Positions 26,877 through 37,209 are shown, numbered from the stretch's first letter. The stretch is 64,000 nt of DNA from Pseudidiomarina terrestris (GCF_030466405.1 NZ_JAGGJF010000006.1:1-64000), one strand, 5' to 3'. Numbers and translations: made by a program. The notes: generated by a model from the letters alone, not told the origin.

Positions 26877-28046
26877 ATGTCACAGCTGCCTGCCTTTCTT
26901 ACGCTTTACCGCGAACTTGTTGCTACCCCTAGCGTGTCCTGTCTGGACCCACATTGGGATACCAGCAATAAAGCCGTTATCGATAAGCTTGCCGGCTGGT
27001 TATCGAGCTTAGGTTTTTCTGTCAGTATCAACGAGCTAACGCGCCAGCGCGGCAAGTTTAATCTGCTGGCCAAATTCGTTCCGGCCGGCAGTGATGGCCG
27101 CGGCGGTCTGCTGCTGGCCGGCCATACCGACACCGTGCCCTGGGACGAAGGGCGCTGGACCCGGGATCCCTTCCAGCTTACCGAAGCCGATGGCAAGCTT
27201 TACGGACTTGGCAGCGCCGATATGAAAGGCTTCTTTGCCTTTGTGCTTGAAGCCCTGCGCGGATTAGATCTGGGCGACCTCACTAAACCTGTTTATGTAC
27301 TGGCCACCGCAGACGAAGAAACCACCATGGCCGGTGCCCGCGAGCTGGCCGCGTTCGGCGAGCTAAGCCCGGACTACGCCATTATCGGTGAACCGACTTC
27401 GATGACCCCGGTGACCATGCACAAAGGTCACCTGACCGAAGGCATTCGGGTAACGGGTAAAAGTGGCCACAGTTCAAATCCGGGGGCGGGACTCAACGCT
27501 ATTGAGGTGATGCACGATGTTATTTCCGGCTTGCGGGAACTGCAGCGCGACTTCCAGAAACGCTACCATGACCAGCATTTCGCCGTCCCCTATCCAACCC
27601 TGAACTTTGGCAATATCCACGGTGGTGACGCGGCTAATCGCATCTGTGCCTGCTGTGAGATGCACGTTGATCTGCGGCCATTGCCGGGAATGCAGATGGA
27701 CGAGTTGTACGGTCTCATCGATGACAAATTAAAGCCTTTGCAACAGCAGTTCCCACAGGCTATTTGCCTCGAGCATCTGCATGAAGCTATTCCTGGCTAT
27801 CGCTGCGATCCGGACTCTGCCATTGTGCAACTCGTGCAAGAGATCACGGGGAACTGCGCTGAACCGGCCAACTACTGTACCGAAGCACCTTTCGTGCAGG
27901 AGCTGGGCTGCCAGACCATTGTCATGGGGCCCGGTTCCATTGCTCAGGCACATCAACCTGACGAGTTTATCCGACTCGATGAAATTGCTCCGGCACAACA
28001 GCAGTTACGTACCATTATCAGCCGCGTCTGCCTGAAGACCGCTTAG
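26877..28046 (+). CDS. argE: acetylornithine deacetylase
   Basis: Zn-dependent M20 amidohydrolase of 389 residues that removes the acetyl group from N-acetylornithine in arginine synthesis. LLAGHTDTVPWDEGRWTRDPF is the first metal site region, GSADMKGFFAF the second, and ADEETTMAG holds the catalytic Glu pair; GEPTSMTP and the final GPGSIAQAHQPDEF metal His complete the set. Length is that of E. coli ArgE (383). No other arg genes are near, unlike the argECBGH arrangement of many gammaproteobacteria. It converges on rnhB with an 8-base gap. Confidence 0.92.
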   Translation: MSQLPAFLTLYRELVATPSVSCLDPHWDTSNKAVIDKLAGWLSSLGFSVSINELTRQRGKFNLLAKFVPAGSDGRGGLLLAGHTDTVPWDEGRWTRDPFQLTEADGKLYGLGSADMKGFFAFVLEALRGLDLGDLTKPVYVLATADEETTMAGARELAAFGELSPDYAIIGEPTSMTPVTMHKGHLTEGIRVTGKSGHSSNPGAGLNAIEVMHDVISGLRELQRDFQKRYHDQHFAVPYPTLNFGNIHGGDAANRICACCEMHVDLRPLPGMQMDELYGLIDDKLKPLQQQFPQAICLEHLHEAIPGYRCDPDSAIVQLVQEITGNCAEPANYCTEAPFVQELGCQTIVMGPGSIAQAHQPDEFIRLDEIAPAQQQLRTIISRVCLKTA

Positions 28047-28054
28047 GCTACTGC

Positions 28055-28621
28055 TTAGTCAATCTCGCCCAGTACCCGGCGCACCGGCTTAAAGCTACGC
28101 CGGTGGATGGGGCATGCGCCAAAGCGCTGGAGCAGTTCCAGATGCCCGGGGGTGGGATAGGCTTTGTGTCTGGCAAAGTCGTAATCAGGATAGTGTGCAT
28201 GCCAAAGCAGCATCTGTCGATCACGTTCCACCTTGGCTAGAATGGAGGCTGCACCGATACACTCGTGCAGCCCATCACCACCGATGATAGCTTCACCTGG
28301 CACGATTAACTTCGGCAACCGATTGCCATCAACCAAGACCTTTTCCGGTGTCACGCCCAGCCCTTCAACCGCGCGTTGCATCGCCAGTAACGACGCTTGC
28401 AAAATATTAATGGCATCTATTTCATCGGCATCGCATTGCGCGATCGACCAATACAATGCCTTCTCTTTAATTTCCTGGCTCAATGCTTCGCGTTTCTTTT
28501 CCGATAGCTTTTTCGAGTCATTGATACCCAGGATCGGGCGTCTCGGATCAAGGATAACGGCCGCTGCAACTACAGGGCCTGCGATAGGTCCCCGCCCTGC
28601 TTCATCTGTTCCGCAAATCAT
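28055..28621 (-). CDS. rnhB: ribonuclease HII
   Basis: Endonuclease of 188 residues that nicks 5' of ribonucleotides embedded in [25 protein letters not shown] carries the DEAGRG motif, KKLSEKKRE the next conserved stretch, and [22 protein letters not shown] and [17 protein letters not shown] the rest of the catalytic core. The frame remains open far upstream, but that part lies antisense to the next gene and lacks homology; the ATG at 28621 gives the usual N-terminus. It is separated from dnaE, its neighbour in E. coli. Confidence 0.94.
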   Translation of the reverse strand: MICGTDEAGRGPIAGPVVAAAVILDPRRPILGINDSKKLSEKKREALSQEIKEKALYWSIAQCDADEIDAINILQASLLAMQRAVEGLGVTPEKVLVDGNRLPKLIVPGEAIIGGDGLHECIGAASILAKVERDRQMLLWHAHYPDYDFARHKAYPTPGHLELLQRFGACPIHRRSFKPVRRVLGEID

Positions 28622-28700
28622 AGTGTCTCTTGTGCTTCTTCGGTGATGGGGTATGATACTTTCGTCCGACGAATAATAACAATACTTAAAGGGGTTTCTC

Positions 28701-30239
28701 ATGTCTGAATCATCCTCGTTGCTCAACCGCATGCTCGACAAAGTCGAGAAGGTCGGCAACAAACTTCCTGATCCAGCCGTCATGTTTTTTGGCTTGCTGA
28801 TCATTGTTTGGGTCTTCAGCTTCCTGCTTTCCGGCGTACAATTTGATGCGGTGCATCCCTTAACAGGTGAAAACGTTGAAGTCACAAACCTGTTAAGCGG
28901 AGCGGCGATGGCAGACTTTCTTGCCAACATGGTCGGCACCTTTATGGGCTTCGCGCCCTTAGGTGTGGTGCTGGTCGCTATGCTCGGTGTCGGTGTTGCC
29001 GAACGCAGCGGCTTTATTAATGTTGCCATCAAGCTGATGCTTAACGTGACGCCCAAGCTCCTGCTGACACCTGTGCTGATCCTGATTGCTATTGTCAGCC
29101 ATACTGCGGTCGATGCCGGCTATGTTCTGGTGATCCCGCTGGGCGGTGTGATTTTCTATGCTGCAGGCCGTCACCCGCTGGCGGGTATTGCCGCTGCCTT
29201 TGCCGGGGTCTCGGGTGGTTTCAGTGCTAACTTTGTACCCTCGGCCGTTGATCCGCTGTTACAAGGTTTTACCGAGTCTGCTGCCAAAATTCTCGATCCA
29301 GCGATACAGTTAAACCCCTTGAACAACTATTACTTCACCGCGATGTCGTCGATTATTGTGGTCGCCGTCGGCTGGTACCTGACCGACCGTGTGATTGAAC
29401 CGCGCCTGAGCAAGACTCCGATTGATGGTGATCAGGAAGACATGCCAGCGCTTGACGATGTCACACCACGCGATCGTAAAGCGTTTTATGCCGGTGTTCT
29501 GACCATGGTCGTTGGCCTCGCTGCACTGTACTTCGCTGCAACCGCTGAAAATACGCCGCTTGCCGATCCTACAGGTGAGCTGGCCTCCTTTGCAGCGCCG
29601 CTGATGCAGATGATTGTGCCGTTAATTTTCCTGCTGTTCATTCTGCCCGGTATCGTACACGGCTATATCTCTGGCAACTTCAGCAACTCCCAGGACGTCA
29701 TCGGTGCGATGACAAAGTCGATGGAAGGCATGGCCTACTACATGGTTATGGCGTTCTTCTGTGCCTTATTTATTAAGGCCTTTGGCGACTCTAACCTGGG
29801 TATCTTATTGTCCATCAAAGGCGCGACCTTCCTTAGCTCGCTCGAGCTGTCCGGCGGCGTGACCATGGTTGGCATAATTTTCCTGGTCGCCTTTATTAAC
29901 TTGTTTGTCGGCTCAGCGTCCGCCAAGTGGGCGTTGATTTCACCGATTTTCGTGCCGATGCTGATGCAACTTGGTTATTCACCTGACTTAACTCAGGCGG
30001 CCTACCGTGTCGGTGACTCCACCAGTAACATCATTACGCCGTTGCTGCCCTACTTCCCGCTGGTTGTGCTCTACTGTCAGCGTTATGTGAAAGATACCGG
30101 TATCGGCTCTCTGGTTGCCTTAATGCTGCCCTTTACTGTGAGTCTGCTGGTACTTTGGTCAGCATTTTTGATCGTTTACTGGATGCTCGGTATTCCGCTT
30201 GGTATTCAGGCGAATTACATGTACCCAGCGGCGGGTTAA
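28701..30239 (+). CDS. AbgT-family transporter (copy 2)
   Basis: Inner-membrane carrier of 512 residues, a paralogue of the gene at 20636: shared features include [54 protein letters not shown], and [19 protein letters not shown] near the C-terminus. AbgT proteins import aminobenzoyl-glutamate or export PABA-like compounds. It is divergent from rnhB and followed after 3 bases by an SDR gene, with which it must be co-transcribed. AAAGGGG precedes the ATG. The two paralogues may differ in substrate. Confidence 0.9.
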   Translation: MSESSSLLNRMLDKVEKVGNKLPDPAVMFFGLLIIVWVFSFLLSGVQFDAVHPLTGENVEVTNLLSGAAMADFLANMVGTFMGFAPLGVVLVAMLGVGVAERSGFINVAIKLMLNVTPKLLLTPVLILIAIVSHTAVDAGYVLVIPLGGVIFYAAGRHPLAGIAAAFAGVSGGFSANFVPSAVDPLLQGFTESAAKILDPAIQLNPLNNYYFTAMSSIIVVAVGWYLTDRVIEPRLSKTPIDGDQEDMPALDDVTPRDRKAFYAGVLTMVVGLAALYFAATAENTPLADPTGELASFAAPLMQMIVPLIFLLFILPGIVHGYISGNFSNSQDVIGAMTKSMEGMAYYMVMAFFCALFIKAFGDSNLGILLSIKGATFLSSLELSGGVTMVGIIFLVAFINLFVGSASAKWALISPIFVPMLMQLGYSPDLTQAAYRVGDSTSNIITPLLPYFPLVVLYCQRYVKDTGIGSLVALMLPFTVSLLVLWSAFLIVYWMLGIPLGIQANYMYPAAG

Positions 30240-30242
30240 GCC

Positions 30243-31028
30243 ATGACTTACTTTCAGGGCAAAACTGTCTGGCTCACCGGTGCCTCTTCAGGCATCGGTT
30301 TAGCCATGGCGCAACAACTGGCTGAGGCGGGAGCTCATCTTATCCTGACCTCACGCCGCGCTGAAGTCCTGGAGCAGGTGCGCACAGCGCTCGCTCATCC
30401 TGATCGGCATCGGGTGCTGGCACTCGATTTGAGTCAACCTGAAGCTGCTGCCAGCGAAGCGCAGCAGCAACTCGGTGACCAGGTCATTGATGTTTTGATC
30501 AATAACGCCGGCATTTCGCAACGTTCACTGATTCTCGAAACCGACATGCAGGTGTACCGGCAACTGATGGAAATCGACTACTTTGCTGTGATTGCCCTGA
30601 CCAAGCTGGTGCTGCCACGCATGGTTGAACGGCGCAGCGGCCATATTGTGACGGTATCATCAGTCGCAGGTAAGGTAGGTACCAAATTGCGGAGTGGCTA
30701 CAATGGCGCCAAATTCGGTGTCATTGGCTTTATGGATTCATTACGGGCAGAAACCGCCGAATATGGGCTTAGTGTCACCTCTATCCTACCCGGTTTTATC
30801 AATACTCAGGTTGCGCACAACTCGCTGACCGGTGATGGCTCAGCTTTAGGTGAAGCCGATCCGGATAATGCCGGAGGCATCAGTGCGGAACAATGTGCGC
30901 GACGTTCACTGCAAGCGATAGCCGCGCAAAAAGCTGAGGTCGTGGTCGGCTCGGGCCTATCTAAGCTAGCGCCGTTTTTACAGCGCTTCGCTCCAGGTCT
31001 GGTAAGGCGGATGATAGCTAAGCGTTAG
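30243..31028 (+). CDS. SDR-family oxidoreductase
   Basis: Short-chain dehydrogenase of 261 residues with a Rossmann fold. WLTGASSGIGLAMA is the NAD(P) loop, INNAGISQR the NNAG motif, and VSSVAGKVG ... YNGAKFGVIGF the Ser-Tyr-Lys catalytic set. The C-terminal hydrophobic/basic stretch (APGLVRRMIAKR) resembles DHRS7-like membrane-associated SDRs. It is coupled to the AbgT copy 2 gene (3-base gap) and overlaps the convergent TonB-domain gene by 4 bases. The substrate is unknown. Confidence 0.88.
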   Translation: MTYFQGKTVWLTGASSGIGLAMAQQLAEAGAHLILTSRRAEVLEQVRTALAHPDRHRVLALDLSQPEAAASEAQQQLGDQVIDVLINNAGISQRSLILETDMQVYRQLMEIDYFAVIALTKLVLPRMVERRSGHIVTVSSVAGKVGTKLRSGYNGAKFGVIGFMDSLRAETAEYGLSVTSILPGFINTQVAHNSLTGDGSALGEADPDNAGGISAEQCARRSLQAIAAQKAEVVVGSGLSKLAPFLQRFAPGLVRRMIAKR

Positions 31029-32191
31029 TCTTTTTGCAGGGCGAAATCGAGCTGCACTTCAACATTCTTGCGTACCACCGGATTCCCATTTTCGTATGCC
31101 GGCACATACAGCCAGCCAGCAACAGCATCGCGGGCGGACTGACCGAACGCGGCACTGGTTTCTGATACGATGCGAATATTCTGCGGCCGCCCGTTGCGGC
31201 CGACATCGTAAATCAGCTCAACGGAGCCTTCACGACCCGCCTGCGCTTCTGCTGCAGGAAACTCTGGGGTGACCCGAAACAAAGCTTCCTCAACCAAACC
31301 GCCACCGAGTTCATTATTCATTTGACCCAGTCGGGTCAGCGCTGCGGTCACTTTCTCGTATTCATCCAAGCGTCCGTAGAAGCTTACCAGACGGTAATAG
31401 GCCGCCAACTGCAACTGAATCACTGCCGACTTACCTGCAGCATCAGCAGAAACCACTCGTTCAAGCTTATCGATCGCTGCTTTAAGCCGATCATTGCCAG
31501 CGTCTTCCATCGCGGCGTAAAAGGCGGTTTTAATGGTACTTGGGTGATCTTCACCAAGTTGCTCTCTACTGTCCTGGTAAAGTGACGTCCAGAGGTTCGG
31601 TCGACTTTGGTTCAGTCTTAATAACTGCTCGGCCATGGCTGTCTTCACTGCCAGGACAAAGGTCGGATTCTCGGTTTTACGGGCACTAAAAATTTCGGCA
31701 AACTTCAGCTCATAGTCAGAAATTCTTTCTTCGTTCACCTCTGGCATGGTCTCCAATGCCAGCAATAAAGGATCTAACAGTTCAATCGCCGACGACCCGT
31801 ACTCATCCTCAAAAACTCTTACCACCAAGGCTGCCAGCGCATGTTGCTGTTCACCTACCCGTTGTGCGGCATCCAACAGCAATAAGTGGTTCAGCGCCAG
31901 ATTGGCGGTATTAATATGGTCCGCGCCGAAATACTCACGTCCACGCATGTAAGACGCAAATGCTAACTGTTGTAACTCGCTTTTCGGAGTGTTTGGGTCT
32001 GCCTCAGCCTGCTGGAAGGCTTGGTACACTTCCTGAAAATTTTGTTTAGCTGATTCCTGCACTACAGGTGCAGCATGGACTGCTGAACTGACCGAGGCAC
32101 TCATTACTGCAAGGCCAAGAAGTGTTGCCGAAAGCAAAGGACGAAGACGAGAGACTTTGCGATGGGCTGGGATTAAACGGCTATCAGACAT
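31025..32191 (-). CDS. exported protein with TonB C-terminal domain
   Basis: Protein of 388 residues. A basic start and a hydrophobic segment (LLSATLLGLAVMSASVSSAVHA) act as signal or anchor. Residues 45-290 are helical and look TPR-like. The last 85 or so residues form a TonB C-terminal domain: FPAAEAQAGREGSVELIYDVG, then SARDAVAGWLYVPAYENG. It lacks the Pro/Lys-rich linker of classical TonB, and no exbB/exbD is near, so it may not energise receptors in the usual way. It is downstream of the bkd operon but separated by a terminator. Its role is unknown. Confidence 0.8.
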   Translation of the reverse strand: MSDSRLIPAHRKVSRLRPLLSATLLGLAVMSASVSSAVHAAPVVQESAKQNFQEVYQAFQQAEADPNTPKSELQQLAFASYMRGREYFGADHINTANLALNHLLLLDAAQRVGEQQHALAALVVRVFEDEYGSSAIELLDPLLLALETMPEVNEERISDYELKFAEIFSARKTENPTFVLAVKTAMAEQLLRLNQSRPNLWTSLYQDSREQLGEDHPSTIKTAFYAAMEDAGNDRLKAAIDKLERVVSADAAGKSAVIQLQLAAYYRLVSFYGRLDEYEKVTAALTRLGQMNNELGGGLVEEALFRVTPEFPAAEAQAGREGSVELIYDVGRNGRPQNIRIVSETSAAFGQSARDAVAGWLYVPAYENGNPVVRKNVEVQLDFALQKD

Positions 32192-32254
32192 ACACCTTGA
32201 TACTCTTGTTATTGTTATGTTTAAAGGATACTAACCCGAGACTCGGCCGGGATC

Positions 32255-32285
32255 AAAAAAACCCGCACGAATGCGGGTTTTTTAG
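32255..32285 (-). terminator. rho-independent terminator after bkd E2
   Basis: AACCCGCA/TGCGGGTT stem with A and T tracts on both sides (32261-32268 and 32273-32280). It ends the leftward bkd operon before the TonB-domain gene. Confidence 0.9.
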
Positions 32286-32307
32286 TCAGTTCTTGCAGCT
32301 CAGAAAA

Positions 32308-33888
32308 CTAGACCATGTGCACCAGCATTGAGGTTGGATCCTCAAGAAATTCCTGCCAGCGCTTGTTGAAGCGGGCAATAGTGCCGCCATCAATAATGCG
32401 ATGATCTCCAGACCAGCTCACCGTCATCAGTTTGCGTGCGACCACGTTGCCATTAGCGTCAAACCGCGGCAGCTCCTGCACTTTGCCTAAGGCGACAATC
32501 GCAGCCTCAGGTTTGTTGATGATCGGGGTCGCTACTGTGCCGCCAATTACCCCAATGTTCGAGATAGAAATGGTGCCACCTTTCATGTCTTCCTGCGCAA
32601 CACGGCCTTCGCGAGCAGATTGCGTCAGACGTGTGACTTCATTGGCCACGTCGATCAGGCTCTTATTCTGCACTTGCTTCACATTTGGCACCAGCAGCCC
32701 GATCTTAGTATCAACCGCCATGCCAATATTGTGATCATCAAAATAAGTGATCTCGGTGCAGTCATCGTTGACCTGCGCATTCATGATCGGGAATTCCTTC
32801 AGGGCCAGCGACAGCGCCTTGATGAAGAACGGCATCATGGTGATGCGAACACCTTCATCTTTGTAGCGCTCTTTCAGCTGTTTCTGCAGCGCCATCACCG
32901 CAGTCAGATCAAATTCATCTGCATAGGTAAAGTGCGGAATGGTGCTGACCGATTCCGTCATGGCTTTGGCCATCGCAGCTTTTACGCCCCGAATTGCCTC
33001 AGTTCGCTTACCACCTGCAGGCTTGCTGGTAGAGGTCGTTGCGGCCTGAGCGTCTGCGGCTTGGCTCTGCGCCGCGGCAGCACCGCTGACGTGCTGTTCC
33101 ACGTCTTCTTTCATGACGCGGCCTTTCGCACCGGAACCTGAAACCTTACTGATGTCCACATCAAGCTCACGGGCGCGACGACGCACCGCAGGGCTGGCAA
33201 TAGCCTTACCCTGACGAGCAGCAACCGGAGCTTCTGCCTGTCCTTGTTGAGCGGTGCTGGTTGCGGTTGACGCGGCGGCAGCTGGCTGAGCAGAAGAGTC
33301 TGACTCTGACGACCCATCGCCGGCAACGCGCACCGCAAAAAGAGGCTCGTGCACTTTGGCAATGTCGCCCTGCTTGTAATAAAGCTTTTCCACCACGCCA
33401 TGTTCTTTCGCTGGAATCTGCACCAGAGCTTTGTCCGTCATGACATCGACAACGGGCTGGTCTTCTTCAATGGTATCGCCTTCCTGGACTTGCCACTCGA
33501 CGATTTCACATTCAACAATGCCTTCACCGATATCCGGCAGAATGAAATCAGTCACTGAAGAGCCGGCACTCGATGACTCGGCTGTTGCAGTGGATTGCGG
33601 CTGTTCCTCGGCCTTAGCAGCAGGTGCAGCGGCTTCTTCGTCGCTGTCATCTGCCGATTCGACCGCAAACAGCGGCTCATGTACTTTGGCGATGTCACCC
33701 TGTTGGTGATAAAGCTTGGTCACGACCCCATCATCTTTGGCTGGGATCTGTACCAGCGCCTTGTCTGTCATAACATCGACAACGGGCTGATCTTCTTTGA
33801 TGGTGTCGCCTTCTTTGACCAACCACTCGACGATTTCACACTCAACGATACCTTCGCCGATATCCGGTAAAATAAAATCTTTACTCAT
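32308..33888 (-). CDS. bkdB: branched-chain keto-acid dehydrogenase E2
   Basis: Dihydrolipoyl acyltransferase core of 526 residues. Two lipoyl domains occur in tandem (lipoyl Lys in TDKALVQIPAK at about residues 43 and 153), joined by Ala/Ser-rich linkers, then an E1/E3-binding domain (ASPAVRRRARELDVDISKVSG) and the catalytic domain ending with SWSGDHRIIDGGTIARF (His and Asp of the HRxxDG motif). It transfers acyl groups from the E1 of this operon to CoA. Most bacterial BCKD E2s have a single lipoyl domain, so the second is a mild variation. It is third in the operon. Confidence 0.92.
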   Translation of the reverse strand: MSKDFILPDIGEGIVECEIVEWLVKEGDTIKEDQPVVDVMTDKALVQIPAKDDGVVTKLYHQQGDIAKVHEPLFAVESADDSDEEAAAPAAKAEEQPQSTATAESSSAGSSVTDFILPDIGEGIVECEIVEWQVQEGDTIEEDQPVVDVMTDKALVQIPAKEHGVVEKLYYKQGDIAKVHEPLFAVRVAGDGSSESDSSAQPAAAASTATSTAQQGQAEAPVAARQGKAIASPAVRRRARELDVDISKVSGSGAKGRVMKEDVEQHVSGAAAAQSQAADAQAATTSTSKPAGGKRTEAIRGVKAAMAKAMTESVSTIPHFTYADEFDLTAVMALQKQLKERYKDEGVRITMMPFFIKALSLALKEFPIMNAQVNDDCTEITYFDDHNIGMAVDTKIGLLVPNVKQVQNKSLIDVANEVTRLTQSAREGRVAQEDMKGGTISISNIGVIGGTVATPIINKPEAAIVALGKVQELPRFDANGNVVARKLMTVSWSGDHRIIDGGTIARFNKRWQEFLEDPTSMLVHMV

Positions 33889-33902
33889 AAGTCCCGGCCC
33901 TC

Positions 33903-34880
33903 TTAATAGGTCATCGAAGCTTTAATGGCTTCGTAGACTTTCAGGTGATCGACGAAATATTCTTTTTCGTGACACAGTGGATAAGGTGTATCCAGGCCAC
34001 ATACACGGGCAATTGGCGACTCCAGGTACAAGAAACATTTGTCCTGCACTGTAGCAGCTACTTCGCTTGCGAAACCGCTGGTCAGAGGCGCTTCCTGGGT
34101 CACCACGAGGCGGCCCGTCTTCATCACTGATTTTGCCACGGTTTCGGCATCCCACGGCAGCAGGCTTACGAGGTCAATAATCTCGCAATCGATGCCGTCT
34201 TCGGCCGCTTTATCGGCAGCTTTTTCGGCCATTTCGACCTGCGCGCCCCAGGCAACAATCGTCAGATCCTTACCTTCACGCACAACGTCTGCCTTACCAA
34301 GCTCAAGACTGTACTCTTCCTCAGGCACCTCACCGGTAGAGGCACGGTACAGGCGCTTAGGCTCCATAAATAATACTGGGTTTGGATCAAAGATTGCGCT
34401 CAGCAACAAACCTTTGGCCATATACGGGTTGCGCGGCATGACAATTTTCAGACCCGGGGTATGCGCAAAATAAGCTTCCGGGGATTGCGAATGATAATGT
34501 CCGCCTGCGATGCCACCGCCATAAGGTGTGCGAATCGTCAGACCGCCAACATTAAACTCGTTACCGGAACGGTAGCGGAATTTAGCGGACTCGTTTACGA
34601 TTTGGTCAAACGCAGGAAAAATGTAATCACCGAACTGAATCTCAGCAATCGCATAACTGCCTTGTGAGGCCAGACCGTTAGCAAAACCCAGAATACCCTG
34701 CTCGACCAGTGGCGTATTAAAGTTACGATGACGCCCGTATTTTTCTGTCAGTCCGGAGGTTGCCCGGAACACGCCACCAAAAGAGCCGGTGTCTTCACCA
34801 AAACTATAGACTTTCTCACTTTTTGCCATCGCGATATCAAGTGCGCTATTGATGGCCTGTAATAAATTCATCTTCGCCAT
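33903..34880 (-). CDS. bkdA2: branched-chain keto-acid dehydrogenase E1 beta
   Basis: Thiamine-dependent E1 beta subunit of 325 residues; with E1 alpha it decarboxylates the keto acids of Leu, Ile and Val. [36 protein letters not shown] and [22 protein letters not shown] are the cofactor and interface segments; [21 protein letters not shown] lies in the C-terminal domain. Its ATG overlaps the E1 alpha stop by one base (TAATG). Co-transcription and translational coupling are evident. Confidence 0.93.
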   Translation of the reverse strand: MAKMNLLQAINSALDIAMAKSEKVYSFGEDTGSFGGVFRATSGLTEKYGRHRNFNTPLVEQGILGFANGLASQGSYAIAEIQFGDYIFPAFDQIVNESAKFRYRSGNEFNVGGLTIRTPYGGGIAGGHYHSQSPEAYFAHTPGLKIVMPRNPYMAKGLLLSAIFDPNPVLFMEPKRLYRASTGEVPEEEYSLELGKADVVREGKDLTIVAWGAQVEMAEKAADKAAEDGIDCEIIDLVSLLPWDAETVAKSVMKTGRLVVTQEAPLTSGFASEVAATVQDKCFLYLESPIARVCGLDTPYPLCHEKEYFVDHLKVYEAIKASMTY

Positions 34881-36079
34881 TACTTCTCTCCCCCATCAAT
34901 GCGTGACGCTGTTTTCGGGTACGCTTCAGGGTACTTACGAATATGCGCTTTCAATTGCTCGAGCTGCTCTTTGAGCTGCTGAGGCGGGGTGTCATAAACG
35001 TCATTGATAAGCTCATCAATATGTGGCGCAGGCACTTTCTCGGCCTTTTTCAGTGCCGCGAGTACTGCCGCTTTCTTTTCGGCAAAGATCTCTTCGGCGT
35101 CTTTTTCCGTGAGCCATTTCTTCTTAATCAAGTAGGTCTGGAAGCGTGCCAGCGGGTCTTTAGCACGCCATGCATCTTCTTCGTCACGAGTACGGTACCC
35201 GGTTGGATCATCCGAAGTTGAATGACCCGCCATACGATACGACATGCCCTCAATCAGCACCGGCTCGTTGTCTTCCACAGCAAGCTTGCGCGCCATTTGC
35301 GTCGCCTGGTAGACAGCGAGAATGTCGTTGCCGTCAACACGAATGGTCTTCATACCATAAGCCACACCGCGCGGAGCAATACCATCGCCGGCATACTGTT
35401 CACCCTGTGACGGGGTCGAGATAGCGTAACCATTGTTACGACAGAAGAATATCGCCGGTACTTTGTAGACCGCAGCCATATTCAGTGCCGCGTGGAAGTC
35501 ACCTTCCGAGGCTGCGCCTTCACCAAAGTAACAAATCGTACAGGTGCCCGACTTGTCCATTTTCTGGCCAAAGGCATAGCCGGTAGCTTGTGGGATTTGC
35601 GTCGCCAATGGCGAGGCAATGGTCATAAAGTTAAGTTCTGCGGAGCCGTAGTGCACTGGCATCTGACGACCTTTGCCCAGGTCGCGCTCGTTTGAGAACA
35701 ACTGATCCATGAACTGCTCAACAGTAAAACCGCGATAAGCTAAAGCGCCTTGTTCACGGTATTGACCCATGATCATGTCACCGTCATCAAGCGCCGCCGC
35801 TGAACCTATACTTGCGGCCTCTTCACCAAGCGAAGACAAATAGAAACTGATGCGGCCCTGTCGTTGTGCAGCGATCATGCGCTCATCGAGGATACGAATG
35901 AACTGCATGGTATCGAACATCTTCAGTGCCAGCTCTTTATCGAGCTCAGGTACCTGAGCACCCTTTTGCACAGTGCCGTCCTCTTTGAGGATTTGAAGCA
36001 TTGGAATCTTTAACGCTGAACCGTCGATAAACTTCGGTTCGGTCACGATTTCAAGCTGGTGTTGTTTATCCTTTGCCAT
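34880..36079 (-). CDS. bkdA1: branched-chain keto-acid dehydrogenase E1 alpha
   Basis: Thiamine-dependent E1 alpha of 399 residues. The motif [31 protein letters not shown] (read across residues 185-215) is the thiamine-diphosphate fold with GEG and [18 protein letters not shown] is the phosphorylation-loop region. It is the first gene of bkdA1-A2-B. No E3 (lpd) is in the window, so the complex must use a shared dihydrolipoyl dehydrogenase. A LiuR-like sequence upstream suggests control by branched-chain substrates. Confidence 0.93.
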   Translation of the reverse strand: MAKDKQHQLEIVTEPKFIDGSALKIPMLQILKEDGTVQKGAQVPELDKELALKMFDTMQFIRILDERMIAAQRQGRISFYLSSLGEEAASIGSAAALDDGDMIMGQYREQGALAYRGFTVEQFMDQLFSNERDLGKGRQMPVHYGSAELNFMTIASPLATQIPQATGYAFGQKMDKSGTCTICYFGEGAASEGDFHAALNMAAVYKVPAIFFCRNNGYAISTPSQGEQYAGDGIAPRGVAYGMKTIRVDGNDILAVYQATQMARKLAVEDNEPVLIEGMSYRMAGHSTSDDPTGYRTRDEEDAWRAKDPLARFQTYLIKKKWLTEKDAEEIFAEKKAAVLAALKKAEKVPAPHIDELINDVYDTPPQQLKEQLEQLKAHIRKYPEAYPKTASRIDGGEK

Positions 36080-36109
36080 AACTTTCTCGTTCTCAGAAAA
36101 ATTGCGCTC

Positions 36110-36127
36110 ACTTTACCTTTACGTCAA
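36110..36127 (-). promoter_or_regulatory. LiuR-like site and -35 element
   Basis: On the minus strand TTGACGTAAAGGTAAAG lies about 30-50 bases before the E1 alpha ATG. It resembles the palindromic TTGACGT-x-x-ACGTAAA type reported for the MerR-family regulator LiuR, with one changed base in the second half. TTGACG could also serve as a -35 box. Assignment is tentative. Confidence 0.3.
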
Positions 36128-36165
36128 CTGACATGCAAATAGGTGAGCGTGCTCATAGTATAAAA

Positions 36166-37209
36166 TCAGACCAGTTGCAGCCGTTCCAGCGGAATATCAA
36201 CGACCGTTAACAGTGCCCTCTGGCCCAGCGCTACATTAGCGTTGGGGAAAATAATACGCTCGCCAGCCTGCTCGACCCGATACTCTTTGCTGCCATCAGT
36301 GGCAAGCAACTGCCCCTGCTTGAACGGCGTGAAATTCGCCACATCATCCGGGAAATATAATTTGAAATCCTCAACTGTACGGTTAATTGTACGGCATACA
36401 TCAAAAACTTTGGTGCGTTGCGGATCAAACTCGGGCAGGTCCAGCTCAGCTTCACAAATCAGTTTAGTGAACATCTTCTCGGCTGCTGCAAACTTACTAC
36501 GATCGTTCTCGCCAAAGGGTTTTACTTTACCCAGCTCAACCGTAAAGGCATCGGCCCGGTGGGTACGGACACTGTAATAACTAAAGGTTGTCGTCGGTGC
36601 CTGATTTAACAGGATGGTAGTGACCCCACATTCAGCCAAAAAGGTAAGCTGGTCTTTTTTATAAGGGCCGCCATGGGTAAATGGGTAGACGCCAAACTTC
36701 TCGTACTGAGAATCGCGAATGGCAGTATGCAAATCGTAATGGTAGCGACGCCGCTCGCCGCTTGGAGCATCGTCAAAGAACGCACTGACGTAATGCTCAA
36801 TGTTCGCCGCGCGCTTATGTTCAGGACTGTGCCCTTTTTCATGAGCACCGCTAAATAAGCGGTTCATGTTCATATCAACAAAGCGTTTGTTGATGGCAAT
36901 GGCTGCTGGGTTAGCAATCAAAAACAGGGTGCGTTGCACGGGTTTAATCGAGCCACGCATGATGCCATGGATCATATCGCGAACGATCTCAATGGGTGCG
37001 GTTTCGTCACCGTGTACAGCACAGGAATACACCACATCTTTGCTGCCAGGTTCGCTCGGTTCAATCACCACCACGCCGTAATCCTGAAAGATAATCTGGC
37101 CGCCGTCATAGGCTAAGGTTTGATTCAGTAGCTGCACGTCATCGGTCAACTGCTCACCGCCGTAGCCTGAAACCGTCCACTCGAGTACATCAACATCATT
37201 CAACTTCAC
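36166..37209 (-). CDS. astE: succinylglutamate desuccinylase
   Basis: Zn-dependent M14-like enzyme of 347 residues that splits succinylglutamate to succinate and glutamate in the AST arginine-degradation pathway. The motif SCAVHGDETAPIEIVRDM has the metal His and Glu; NRLFSGAHEKG and YHYDLHTAIRDSQYEKFGVYP supply the second metal His and substrate Arg. Family length is about 340. Other ast genes are not beside it. It overlaps the DUF599 gene by 14 bases. Confidence 0.93.
   Translation of the reverse strand: MKLNDVDVLEWTVSGYGGEQLTDDVQLLNQTLAYDGGQIIFQDYGVVVIEPSEPGSKDVVYSCAVHGDETAPIEIVRDMIHGIMRGSIKPVQRTLFLIANPAAIAINKRFVDMNMNRLFSGAHEKGHSPEHKRAANIEHYVSAFFDDAPSGERRRYHYDLHTAIRDSQYEKFGVYPFTHGGPYKKDQLTFLAECGVTTILLNQAPTTTFSYYSVRTHRADAFTVELGKVKPFGENDRSKFAAAEKMFTKLICEAELDLPEFDPQRTKVFDVCRTINRTVEDFKLYFPDDVANFTPFKQGQLLATDGSKEYRVEQAGERIIFPNANVALGQRALLTVVDIPLERLQLV

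Noticed and set aside
28622-29056. Long upstream extension of the rnhB frame (145 extra codons)
   Set aside because: It runs antisense to the AbgT copy 2 gene and shows no RNase HII homology; the ATG at 28621 gives the normal start.
33000-33870. Rightward frames opposite the E2 gene
   Set aside because: They arise from the Ala-rich linkers and duplicated lipoyl domains of the real gene on the other strand.
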